A stretch of 64,000 nucleotides of DNA from positions 1-64,000 of the forward strand of contig JAVJVK010000001.1 of NCBI GenBank assembly GCA_040221175.1. Reading direction: 5' to 3'. A program made the translations under genes and the position numbers. This document shows, one piece after another, positions 31,614-39,900 of the stretch; within the stretch, counting starts at the first letter, position 1, and each line of letters begins with the position of its first letter. The DNA comes from Phycisphaerales bacterium (GTDB lineage: Bacteria; Planctomycetota; Phycisphaerae; Phycisphaerales; UBA1924). Below the pieces are notes generated by a model. That model made no database searches, had not been told where the DNA came from, and saw only the letters and a list, made by a program, of their open reading frames with translations.

Positions 31614-34414
31614 TGGGGGCCTCCGCTCGCTGCCTCGGCCAGCTTCAGGCGCCAGGCCTCGAGGCGAGCGCGTTCGACGATGGCGATCTGCTCCAGAACA
31701 CCCTTGGCCGCCCGTCGATCTTCCTGGAGCTTCGCAAGCTGGTCGGCCAGCCGCATCGAGAGCGAGGGGCGCTCGGCGGCGGTGTTGTACAACGTGATCT
31801 CCGTCAGTGCCGACTGGTATGCCGCGAACCACTGCACCCGGCCTTGTGCGAGCCGCGTTCGCCCGGCGAGCCGGCGATCAACCTCGCCGGGGCTCATCGG
31901 CCAGATCGATGGCGGGACGACGCGGTCGGCCCGCTGGCGAGCGCGATTCCAGAGCAATTCGGCCGAGAGTTCGGGCGGGTTGTCCGACTGGGCCGAACTG
32001 GTCGACGAGATCGATAAGTTTCTTGCGTATGCGTCGGCGATGACGTCGGCGGCGCGGTCAATCTGAGCCAACTCGCCCTCGGCCGCGAGCAGGTGCAACA
32101 GGCGTTCAACGAGCGTGCGGCGCGCGACCAACTCCCATGATTCGCCGGCGGGCAGACGCTGCCCGGTCACCATCTCCACCATCTCTCGACGTCGCAGTTC
32201 GCCGCCGGGCAGTGGGAACGCTTCGAGCACGGCCGCGATGACGACGGGCTTGCCCGCGTGGCTCGTGAGCACGGCGCTTGCCTTGTCTCGCACGCTGGCG
32301 GTTGTTCCGCGCAAGTACGCAAGTGCGACCAATTCCGCCTCCACGGCGTGCTGTGGCCCGGACCGCATGAGTTCATCCAGCAGGTCGGCCTGCAATTCGG
32401 GCCGACGTTGCTCGAGGTATCGCAGGGCCCATGGGCTCGGGTCGCTGTGGCTTGCCATGTAGATCGAGCGGGTGCCGGCGGTAGCTTGCGATGCCTGCGA
32501 ATCGAGCCCGCTGCGCAACTGGAGCAGCTCGACATCGGCCTCGTTGGCCAAGCCCTGCCACAACAACTCGGCAGCGGTGTTGAGGCGCGCCGAGACTGCC
32601 GCGTCGACGGCGTGGGCTACCTGTGAGGATCCCAGCGGCGCCTCAAGATGGCGTCGCGCCTCGCCCAGCCAACGGTTGGTGACCTCGCCATGGGCCAGGG
32701 CCGACTGCACGTTCCACGCGGCGGCGAACCGATCGCGCACTTGAGATCGCTGGGACTGGCTCGCGAGGACAGGCAAGACCATGGTCGGATCGACACCCGG
32801 CGCACCCGAAGCCGTCGCCAGCACGTTGGTGACCGCATGCAGGTCTGCAATCGTGATCGCCGGATCGTCGAACCACGCCAGCAGACGGGATCGTGACTCG
32901 TCTTCGGGCCGCCAGGGCAGCGCCACGACGAGCCGGCGCACGATCTGGAAGACGCGCTCGTCCGTGGGCTCGGGGCCGCGCATCAACACGCCCTCGAGGC
33001 CGGCCAGGAGCATCCGATGCCCCAGTTGCGGCTCGCTCGCGGCCAGCCCTTCGACGGCCTGCAACCACGCGATCCAGGACTGCGGTTCGGAATCGAACGG
33101 CTCGCCGACCAGGGCTTCGAGTTCGGCTCGCAGCGCGACCGTCACGCCGGCGTTGAAGTCGCCGACGGCTCGCGCCTCGACGGGCGCCTGGGCCAGCAGG
33201 TAGCCTCGCAGGCCCTCGACGGCCGGGCCCGGGAGGTTCTGTTCCTTGTTCAGGCGGACGAGTGCGCCGACCTGCCAGGTGCGGGCGGCCAGTGTCGGCG
33301 AGGCCTCGCCTGCGCGCAGCGGTGCGGTCAGGAAGCCGATGACCCGACGCGTTGCGGCCTCGTCTTCTCGCACGAGGTAGAGATGGTCGATGACCAGCCC
33401 CAACGCCGCCTGCCGCTGGTCCGGCCTCACGCGTGGCCAATTGTCGGCGAGCGTCAGCACGGCACGCTCGAATACGGCCTGGGCGGAAGGCTCGCCCTTG
33501 CGGCGCCGGTCGGCCGCGAGGCGGAGATCCGTGACGATCGTGTCGATACGCGTGTCGGGCGTTGCGGCGGCACCTCGCTCGAGTTCGGCCTGGCGTTCGG
33601 CCTCCGCTACGGCCCGGGCCTGTTGTTCGGGCGTTAGGCCTTCGGACGTGGTGGGCGCCGTGGGTTGTTCGGCTTGTGCTGCCTGCTGGGCCGCCTGGCC
33701 CGAGCTGCGCATGACCGGAATGGCAATGAGCACTGCGGCGGCGGCGACGAGCGTCAGCACCACGGCCACGGCCATGGCACCGAGCAATGCGAAGTCATTC
33801 GCGCCGCTATGAGATGGGCCCGACTCGGCTGGAGAGAACCGGCCGGGGTCGGTCACGCCATCGTCACCGTCGCTTGCGCCATTACCCGCCGCCGGCAGTG
33901 CCGGACCACTCTGTCGTGCCAGACGCGTCAACGCGACGGCAAGGTCATCGCCGGTCAACCCGCGGGCGTGGGCGAGCATCGATAGATGGCGCATGGTCGT
34001 GGCGTTCCAGCCGCCGTGCGCGCCAAGTGCGAGCACCGCGTCCTGCTGGAGCGCCAGGTGGGCCGGTGGCAACTGGTGCGGCCGGCTCCACCGCGCGGGT
34101 AGATCGGAGGGCTGATCTTCTTCGATCGCAAAGCCGGTCGAGCGCCGGCGACTGCCCAGCAGTTGTGCGGCGGCGGCGTGCAAGGCCAACCTGGCTTCGT
34201 CGCCCAGTGGCGTGCCGCCGTACCGGTGCGCGTTGACGCGGGCCAGCCGCTCGTTGAGCGCGGCGACGATCTCGCCGTCGTCGGCGTGCTCGGTATCGAT
34301 GCCCAGCAGGCCGGCGGCGCCGGTGTTGGGCTCCAGGCCCAGGATGCCCGCGATGGCGGCCTCGCGCGGGGTTGGTTGCGGGCGCCCCGGTGGTGGGGGA
34401 GGTGCGTTGGTCAT
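31610..34414 (-). CDS. Membrane-anchored giant helical-repeat protein of the VWA-ExbBD operon
   Basis: A 934-residue protein. The cytoplasmic N-terminus of about 205 residues contains a region (AGILGLEPNTGAAGLLGID; IVAALNERLARVNAHRYGG) with a conserved-looking small helical domain. A single transmembrane helix spans about 208-234 (FALLGAMAVAVVLTLVAAAAVLIAIPV). The periplasmic part of about 700 residues is an alpha-helical array, HEAT/TPR-like (AVFERAVLTLADNWPRVRPD; VEAELVALAYLRGTTASVRD). No catalytic motif. The topology, with a large body on the periplasmic side and a cytosolic domain, suits a scaffold linking both sides of the inner membrane. It is ATGA-coupled to both neighbours. Confidence 0.78.
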   Translation of the reverse strand: MTNAPPPPPGRPQPTPREAAIAGILGLEPNTGAAGLLGIDTEHADDGEIVAALNERLARVNAHRYGGTPLGDEARLALHAAAAQLLGSRRRSTGFAIEEDQPSDLPARWSRPHQLPPAHLALQQDAVLALGAHGGWNATTMRHLSMLAHARGLTGDDLAVALTRLARQSGPALPAAGNGASDGDDGVTDPGRFSPAESGPSHSGANDFALLGAMAVAVVLTLVAAAAVLIAIPVMRSSGQAAQQAAQAEQPTAPTTSEGLTPEQQARAVAEAERQAELERGAAATPDTRIDTIVTDLRLAADRRRKGEPSAQAVFERAVLTLADNWPRVRPDQRQAALGLVIDHLYLVREDEAATRRVIGFLTAPLRAGEASPTLAARTWQVGALVRLNKEQNLPGPAVEGLRGYLLAQAPVEARAVGDFNAGVTVALRAELEALVGEPFDSEPQSWIAWLQAVEGLAASEPQLGHRMLLAGLEGVLMRGPEPTDERVFQIVRRLVVALPWRPEDESRSRLLAWFDDPAITIADLHAVTNVLATASGAPGVDPTMVLPVLASQSQRSQVRDRFAAAWNVQSALAHGEVTNRWLGEARRHLEAPLGSSQVAHAVDAAVSARLNTAAELLWQGLANEADVELLQLRSGLDSQASQATAGTRSIYMASHSDPSPWALRYLEQRRPELQADLLDELMRSGPQHAVEAELVALAYLRGTTASVRDKASAVLTSHAGKPVVIAAVLEAFPLPGGELRRREMVEMVTGQRLPAGESWELVARRTLVERLLHLLAAEGELAQIDRAADVIADAYARNLSISSTSSAQSDNPPELSAELLWNRARQRADRVVPPSIWPMSPGEVDRRLAGRTRLAQGRVQWFAAYQSALTEITLYNTAAERPSLSMRLADQLAKLQEDRRAAKGVLEQIAIVERARLEAWRLKLAEAASGGPQ

Positions 34415-37101
34415 GGCGCATCCTCCAAGGCCGGCCCGGGCAGGTCGCGACCGGTCTCGAGCGATTCCAGCAGCGTGTTCAGCCGCGACGCCCATGGTTC
34501 GGGCGTCCCGGGATAGAGCAAGAGGTGCTGACGCAACGCGTCGATTGCTCGGGGCGCGTCGCTCCTTCCCAGCAACCGCGCTGATTCGTAGCGAGCCCGA
34601 AGGGCCATGGCCGAACCATCGGCGGCGCCGGCGAGCAGGCGGCGCCACGCGTCCAGCGCGTCGTCGTTGCGGCCGACGAGTTCGCTGGCATACGCGAAGC
34701 GAGCAAGCGAGAACGCGTCCGCCACGTCGGCCGCCTTCAGGCGTCCGTCGATCGCCACGACGAGATCGAGCATCTCGCGTTGCTGGCTTTCTGATCCTGC
34801 CGCGCGGCCGAGCGTCCATGCCGCACGGGCGACGCTGGTGTGCACGCCGAAGGCCTGCGGGCTGGCGAGCGTGCCCTCATCGCTGCCCATCTGCGCGATG
34901 ACGGGTCGACCGAACTCGACAACTTGCCTTGCATAGTCCGCGTTGTCCGGAGCATCGGCAAATCGCTGGGCGGCCCAGGCATACATGGCACGATCGGCCA
35001 GCGCATCGAAGACGCCGTCTTCTTCGTCGAACGTCTCGGCGATTCGCTGAGCCTCGTTGGCATCGTTGCGGGCAAGGGCAACCTGCAGCCGACGAAACGC
35101 GATCTCGGACTCGATCGACTCGGGAGGCGCACCAACCCGAAGCCGGAGTTCTTGGACCATCTCCAGCAGCGCATCGGCTCGCTCGGTATCGGGTACCGGA
35201 GAAGCCAGGATGACCTGGAGCATCGCTCGCGCCAACGCGAGCGCACGATCGGCCGACTGCGACGCCGTTTCAAGGTCCCCAGTTGCCGCTCGCCGGCGAT
35301 CGATCGTGAGCAACTCGTCGGCCACGGTCAGGTAACGCAGGGCCGCGGCTGAACGGGCGTCGCCGGTCAGCCGACGCAGCCGGGCGTACAGCAGTCGTTC
35401 GGCCCGGCGGCGTGCGGCTTCATACAGCGGCGAATCCGGTTCGACGTTCAGCAGGATCTCGACGGCTTTGGGGTCGTCGGCCGAGGCCGCCCCGGCGCGG
35501 GCAACGAGAAGGCGTGCGGCACGCTCGGTTCCCGGGAAGCTCTGGAGGTAGAGCGTGACGAGCCGATCCCGCCGGGGTCCGATGCCGTCGGCGCCCTCTC
35601 GGATGGCCGCATCGAGCGCGACGATCGCGTGCCATAAGGCGCGTTCGGCCTGTTCTGTGTCGCTCGCGGCCTCGTGGGCGCGCTCGAAACGATCGGCCGC
35701 GTCGAGCATGGCTCCACCCATGTATGCCGACATCGCCGCCAGTTGCATGGCCTGGGCGCGCTCGTCGGGAAAGCGGTCGGCATCGTCGGCCTGGAGGGCT
35801 GCGTCGAGCGCGCGGACTGCCGCGGCGTACAGGTTTGCGACCGTGTCGTCCGTGGCGATCTGGCCCTCTTCGTATCCTGCCGCGTCGTATGCCTCGGTTG
35901 CGCGCTGGTAGGCGTTCTGCCCACGCACGAAGGCGAATATGAAGCCTTCGCCCTCGAGCGAGGACGTCCCGTACTGCTCGACCAGCGATCGAAGCACCGA
36001 GACCTGGTTCTGGCGGACGATGTCCTGGATCGCCGCGTGTGCGATCTCCTCGAGGATGGATTGATCCCTCGGATTCAATCGCTGGCGGGTCAACGCCTCC
36101 CACGCCACGTTGGCAAGCAGCTGCGCTTCAAGTGGCTCAAGCCCCAGCTTGCCATCGGCACGACGCGAACGCCGCATGCGATCGCTGTGATAGGCCAGGT
36201 CCCGCCAGCGCCCGGCTTCGCCCAGCACCAGCAGCCGACAGACGAACAGCCGATCTCGGATGCTTTCCGAGAGCGTCGGGGCAGACTCGATCTTGTCGAT
36301 CCATCGCAGCGCGGTGTCGGCATTACCCAAGAGGGATTCGCAGAATGCCGCGGCGATTGCAGCGTCGGCCACGTGGTCGAACCGCATCAGCCGCTCGTCG
36401 GCCCGTTCGACACTGGCGGCACGGTTCTCCTCGGCGCCCAGCAGCACGCCGAGGTCCTTCAGCGCATCCATGGCGTAGCGCTCGCTACCGGTCATCACCG
36501 CCAGGTAGTAGCGCGTCCAGCCGAGCAGGTAGTGCGCCGTCGATCGAACCCGGGCCGCTTCCTCGTATGCGTCCTGCTCCTGCTCATCCAGACCGACGGC
36601 CGAGCGGCGGCGTTCGAGTCGATAGGCGGCTTCCGAGGCCGTCTGTGCGACCGACGAGAGCTCGGGCGCCAGCGAGCGCAGCGTCCGTTCGGCTTCGGCG
36701 AGTTCGTCGGTGGGGACGTTGTTCAGCCGGGCGCGCTCGGCGACTTCCTTGGCCCATTGATATCGCGCGCGAACGAGCGCCAAACGCAGGTCGCCGGCGT
36801 CCTCTTCGGGGAGCTGACGCGTCAAGCGCTGGCCGAGTTGCTCGATGCGCTGGCGGTCCTCCGCGGTCGTGGCACGCGCGAGCAATTCGACGTACAGATC
36901 TGCCAGCCGCTTGGCAAGGGCCCGGCGGTCATCGACCGACGCATTCTCGAATTGATACCGCAGATCTGCGGCCTCGACCTCGCGCAATTCGTGCTGTTCC
37001 AGGTATGCTTCGAACCGCTGTTCGTCTTGTGCGTGCGATGCCCGGCCGGCCAGGACCAGCAGCGAGCATGCGAGCAGAATGGCGCTAGTCGGCGGGAACA
37101 T
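34411..37101 (-). CDS. Periplasmic helical-repeat protein of the VWA-ExbBD operon
   Basis: An 896-residue protein with a signal peptide (ILLACSLLVLAGRASHAQ) and then an all-helical body of TPR-like repeats (ALRWIDKIESAPTLSESIRDR; RALDAALQADDADRFPDERA; ALDAWRRLLAGAADGSAMAL; AIDALRQHLLLYPGTPEP). No enzyme motif was seen. It starts at the ATG at 37101, 17 bp inside the end of the ExbD gene, and overlaps the next gene as ATGA, so it is part of the same coupled unit. It is likely a periplasmic scaffold or partner-binding protein for the ExbBD-VWA machine. Confidence 0.8.
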   Translation of the reverse strand: MFPPTSAILLACSLLVLAGRASHAQDEQRFEAYLEQHELREVEAADLRYQFENASVDDRRALAKRLADLYVELLARATTAEDRQRIEQLGQRLTRQLPEEDAGDLRLALVRARYQWAKEVAERARLNNVPTDELAEAERTLRSLAPELSSVAQTASEAAYRLERRRSAVGLDEQEQDAYEEAARVRSTAHYLLGWTRYYLAVMTGSERYAMDALKDLGVLLGAEENRAASVERADERLMRFDHVADAAIAAAFCESLLGNADTALRWIDKIESAPTLSESIRDRLFVCRLLVLGEAGRWRDLAYHSDRMRRSRRADGKLGLEPLEAQLLANVAWEALTRQRLNPRDQSILEEIAHAAIQDIVRQNQVSVLRSLVEQYGTSSLEGEGFIFAFVRGQNAYQRATEAYDAAGYEEGQIATDDTVANLYAAAVRALDAALQADDADRFPDERAQAMQLAAMSAYMGGAMLDAADRFERAHEAASDTEQAERALWHAIVALDAAIREGADGIGPRRDRLVTLYLQSFPGTERAARLLVARAGAASADDPKAVEILLNVEPDSPLYEAARRRAERLLYARLRRLTGDARSAAALRYLTVADELLTIDRRRAATGDLETASQSADRALALARAMLQVILASPVPDTERADALLEMVQELRLRVGAPPESIESEIAFRRLQVALARNDANEAQRIAETFDEEDGVFDALADRAMYAWAAQRFADAPDNADYARQVVEFGRPVIAQMGSDEGTLASPQAFGVHTSVARAAWTLGRAAGSESQQREMLDLVVAIDGRLKAADVADAFSLARFAYASELVGRNDDALDAWRRLLAGAADGSAMALRARYESARLLGRSDAPRAIDALRQHLLLYPGTPEPWASRLNTLLESLETGRDLPGPALEDAP

Positions 37102-37495
37102 ACGTCCTCTTCACGAATCCGGCGTCCAGTGCGTCCTGCATGACGCCGGCCACGGCCGCCCACGGCGCCCGGTCGGTCACCCGAACAAACAAACCACCCT
37201 CCTTGGGCAGTTGTTCGAGGGCCACCGCGAGTGCTTCGCGATCCGCGAAAACCCGCGTGCCCATGCGATACGTCACGGCGCCGTCGGTCTGATCGATCGT
37301 GACGATCTGCGGCTTCAGGTCACGCGCCTGTCCGGCCCCGCGCTCGCCTTGCAGCGTAGAGGCCACCCGGCTCTCGGGCGGCGTGATCGTGGCCGTCACC
37401 ATGAAGTAGATCAGCAGCAGGAAGACCACGTCGATCAGCGGCGTCAGCGGGAGGTCGCCCGCGTCGTCTCGATAGCTCGGGGGACGCACGCGCAC
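37085..37495 (-). CDS. exbD: ExbD/TolR-family protein 2
   Basis: A 136-residue ExbD/TolR protein. Short cytoplasmic N-terminus (RVRPPSYRDDAGDLPLT), then the conserved transmembrane helix PLIDVVFLLLIYFMVTATI, whose Asp 22 corresponds to the proton-conducting aspartate of ExbD/TolR. The periplasmic domain is about 85 residues (LKPQIVTIDQTDGAVTYR; LFVRVTDRAPWAAVAGVMQD). It starts with GTG at 37495, directly behind the first exbD. Two ExbD subunits of different sequence next to one ExbB suggest a heterodimeric rotor or plug. Confidence 0.9.
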   Translation of the reverse strand: MRVRPPSYRDDAGDLPLTPLIDVVFLLLIYFMVTATITPPESRVASTLQGERGAGQARDLKPQIVTIDQTDGAVTYRMGTRVFADREALAVALEQLPKEGGLFVRVTDRAPWAAVAGVMQDALDAGFVKRTYVPAD

Positions 37496-37498
37496 GGC

Positions 37499-37927
37499 TC
37501 AGCCCCGCCCCGATCGATTGACCGTGGCATGGCTCCACTGGCGCACGCCCATGCCCGTAAGCCGCCGGGCCAGTTCATTGACCGGGCCCGCCGCCGCCCC
37601 CTGGTCGGCTCGCAAGAGCACACGCAGGTTCTCCGGCCCGCCCGCGCGGTCGGCCTGTTCCTGCACGATCTCGATCACCCGCTCGAGCGAGCGCATGCGC
37701 CCGGAAACGAGGAAGGCACCGTCGGCGCGAACGTCGATCATCAGCGCTTCGGGATCGCTTACCGACTCCTCGGCCCCAGGCTCGTCTGGAAGGTCGACGC
37801 TGGTGCGGCTGACTTCGGCAAAGCGCGCCGTGTACAGGAAGAAGATGATCACCAGCAACACGACATCGATCATCGGCGTCATGTTCACCGTAAATCGCAC
37901 GCGTGCTGGCTTGGACCCAAAGAGCAT
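37499..37927 (-). CDS. exbD: ExbD/TolR-family protein 1
   Basis: A 142-residue ExbD/TolR protein. The transmembrane helix TPMIDVVLLVIIFFLYTARF carries Asp 21, equivalent to the proton-path aspartate. The periplasmic domain (SDPEALMIDVRADGAFLVSG; LRVLLRADQGAAAGPVNELA) has the typical dimeric ExbD pattern of strands and helices. The ATG at 37927 lies 24 bp after exbB. It differs strongly from the second ExbD, so the two are not recent duplicates. Confidence 0.9.
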   Translation of the reverse strand: MLFGSKPARVRFTVNMTPMIDVVLLVIIFFLYTARFAEVSRTSVDLPDEPGAEESVSDPEALMIDVRADGAFLVSGRMRSLERVIEIVQEQADRAGGPENLRVLLRADQGAAAGPVNELARRLTGMGVRQWSHATVNRSGRG

Positions 37928-37951
37928 CGTGTCAGTCCGTTCCGTGGGCCA

Positions 37952-38743
37952 TCAGCGGGCGCCCGCGGTGGTGGGGGCGGGCGCCCGGCCGGCCGGGGTG
38001 GGCGACTGTCCGCCGGCGGGCTTGGCACTCTGGATGCGCGCGGCGAGTTCCTCGGTCAGTTCGGCGATGCCCTGAGCCAGGGCATCGACCCGGTTGCGGA
38101 AGAAGCTGTGCAGCGCCGTCGCCGGGATGGCCACGATGAGGCCAAGCACCGTCGTGATCAGGGCGACGGAGATGCTCGATGCGAGCGCTTCGGGTCGCAC
38201 GCCCTCGCTTACGCTGAGCGTCTCGAACGCGCCCACCAGGCCCACGACCGTGCCCAGCAGCCCGAGCATGGGCGCGACCGCGGCGATCAGGCCCATCGGG
38301 TCGGTCTTGCGCTGGAGCTTGGCGAATCGCTCCTGGCCCGCCTCTTCCAGCGCTGAACGAAGCTCCAGCAAGCCGAAGGGCGACCGAAGGCACCGCGTGA
38401 GCGCCGCGGCAAACATGCCCGTCAGCAGGCAGCGGTTCTCCTCGGCCTGGCAGAACGCCAAGGCGCCGCGCACGTCGTTGGCCGCCAGCAGCCGGTCGAG
38501 ACCTTCGACCACGCGGGGTGGCGCCAGTCGGGGCAATCGGATCTCGGCAAATAGCCAGACGGTCATCAGCACCGCCGTGAATGACAGCAAGATGATCACG
38601 ATGCCGATGGGGCCACCCGAGAGGATGTGCTGGAGCAGCGTCTTGCCGTCGTCGGTCGCGGGCGTCGCGGCCGGGGCGGCCTGGGCCACCAGGCTGGCGA
38701 CCTGGGAAATCAGCGGGGCGAACGCGCCCGGTACAAGGCTCAT
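37952..38743 (-). CDS. exbB: ExbB/TolQ/MotA-family proton channel subunit
   Basis: A 263-residue inner membrane protein. Helix one is near residues 45-67 (GGPIGIVIILLSFTAVLMTVWLF). A cytoplasmic stretch is followed by the two conserved helices GLIAAVAPMLGLLGTVVGLVGAF (in part APMLGLLGTVVGLVGAFETL) and SISVALITTVLGLIVAIPATAL (in part ALITTVLGLIVAIPA), with the Thr residues that line the ion path in ExbB/TolQ. The C-terminus is an Ala/Pro tail. The N-terminus carries an extra Ala-rich hydrophobic stretch. A ggagag site precedes the ATG at 38743; it overlaps the upstream gene as ATGA. Works with the two ExbD proteins to use the proton motive force. Confidence 0.93.
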   Translation of the reverse strand: MSLVPGAFAPLISQVASLVAQAAPAATPATDDGKTLLQHILSGGPIGIVIILLSFTAVLMTVWLFAEIRLPRLAPPRVVEGLDRLLAANDVRGALAFCQAEENRCLLTGMFAAALTRCLRSPFGLLELRSALEEAGQERFAKLQRKTDPMGLIAAVAPMLGLLGTVVGLVGAFETLSVSEGVRPEALASSISVALITTVLGLIVAIPATALHSFFRNRVDALAQGIAELTEELAARIQSAKPAGGQSPTPAGRAPAPTTAGAR

Positions 38744-39900
38744 GGGGTCTCTCCGGCCGTCAATGGTTCCGGCGCCGTTGTGGCGGCGCTCTGATCGCCG
38801 CGCAAGAGGGGTGTCAATGCAGGCCACGATAGCGCAGGCGACTGCGGGCTCACGCGGACGAGTTCATCGGCCAGCGATCCTGCCACGACGGCCTGGCCGA
38901 GCTTCGCCAGCGTGACGGCAGCCTCGGCAAGCGCAATGTCCGCCAGTGCGGGGGCGTCGGCTCGGTGCAACACGTGGACCCGCAACAGTTGGGCCACGCC
39001 CCGAAGCTGGAGTTCTTCCTCATCTTCGAGCACCATCGAACGACCGATGGCGGCGCGGATCCAAGCCGCCAGCCAGGGCGAGCCGGCGTTGTTCAGGGCG
39101 GCCTCCAGCCGAGCTCTGGCGGACGTGCGCGCCGGCGGCGCAAGCACGCGAGCGGCGACGATATCGCGTACGAGTTCGCTCGCCGGTTCGCGTGGAACCT
39201 CGGGCAACTCGTCGATGGTCTGCCCGAGTTCGTATCGGGCCGCGGCCTGGTACAGCGCACGCATGGCGGCCGCCTTGTCGCGCTCGCCTTCGACAGGTTC
39301 CAACTGCGTGACAAGCTGGAGCGAAGGCGTCGCCACCCACATGGGCGGAAGCAGGTGGCATAGCTCGGTACCCGCATCAATGACCTGCGGCAGGCCGGCC
39401 TCGCGCGCCCATTGCCGATGCGCGAAAGTCGTGCGTGGCTGGCGCACGATGGACGCGTCGAGCCACGCCAACCATGGTTCGATCGCCGCTGCCGTGGCGC
39501 CGCGCGCCAGCCGGCACCGGAGCAGTCCTTCAGTCACCACCAGTCCCGTCGGCCCACGCAACCTCTGGCCATCGGATCGGGCCCGATCGAACACCTGCTG
39601 GAGCAGGGGTTCGGCCAGGACCAAGTCGCCGCGTTCCACGCGCGATCGGGCCCGCCACGAATTCATCGCAAGCGCATCGAACGGTTCCGATGCCTCGGCC
39701 AGCGATGCCGGCGGCCGGAGCACGCGATCCCACCCGACGATCACGACGTCGCCTTGGGAGGTCCGCACCTGGACGCCCTGCGGCCCGACACCCATGGCGC
39801 GTCCGGGCGGTGGCTGCTCGAACCCTCGCAGCACCAGTTCGTCCTGTGCTGCCAGGGGCGACGCCAACGAGAGGCATATGGCCACGACCGCCAGCCTCAA
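38740..39900 (-). CDS. Periplasmic protein between VWA and ExbB genes
   Basis: A 386-residue exported protein starting with TTG at 39900; its start overlaps the VWA gene stop as TTGA. Signal peptide RLAVVAICLSLASPLAAQ. Residues of about 20-60 look like a small strand-rich domain (ELVLRGFEQPPPGRAMGVGP; VQVRTSQGDVVIVGWDRVL) that resembles SH3-like modules. The rest is helical repeat (PLLQQVFDRARSDGQRLRGP; AAMRALYQAAARYELGQTID; ADIALAEAAVTLAKLGQAVV). No catalytic motif. Its place in the coupled operon suggests it binds the VWA protein or ExbBD in the periplasm. Confidence 0.75.
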   Translation of the reverse strand: MRLAVVAICLSLASPLAAQDELVLRGFEQPPPGRAMGVGPQGVQVRTSQGDVVIVGWDRVLRPPASLAEASEPFDALAMNSWRARSRVERGDLVLAEPLLQQVFDRARSDGQRLRGPTGLVVTEGLLRCRLARGATAAAIEPWLAWLDASIVRQPRTTFAHRQWAREAGLPQVIDAGTELCHLLPPMWVATPSLQLVTQLEPVEGERDKAAAMRALYQAAARYELGQTIDELPEVPREPASELVRDIVAARVLAPPARTSARARLEAALNNAGSPWLAAWIRAAIGRSMVLEDEEELQLRGVAQLLRVHVLHRADAPALADIALAEAAVTLAKLGQAVVAGSLADELVRVSPQSPALSWPALTPLLRGDQSAATTAPEPLTAGETP

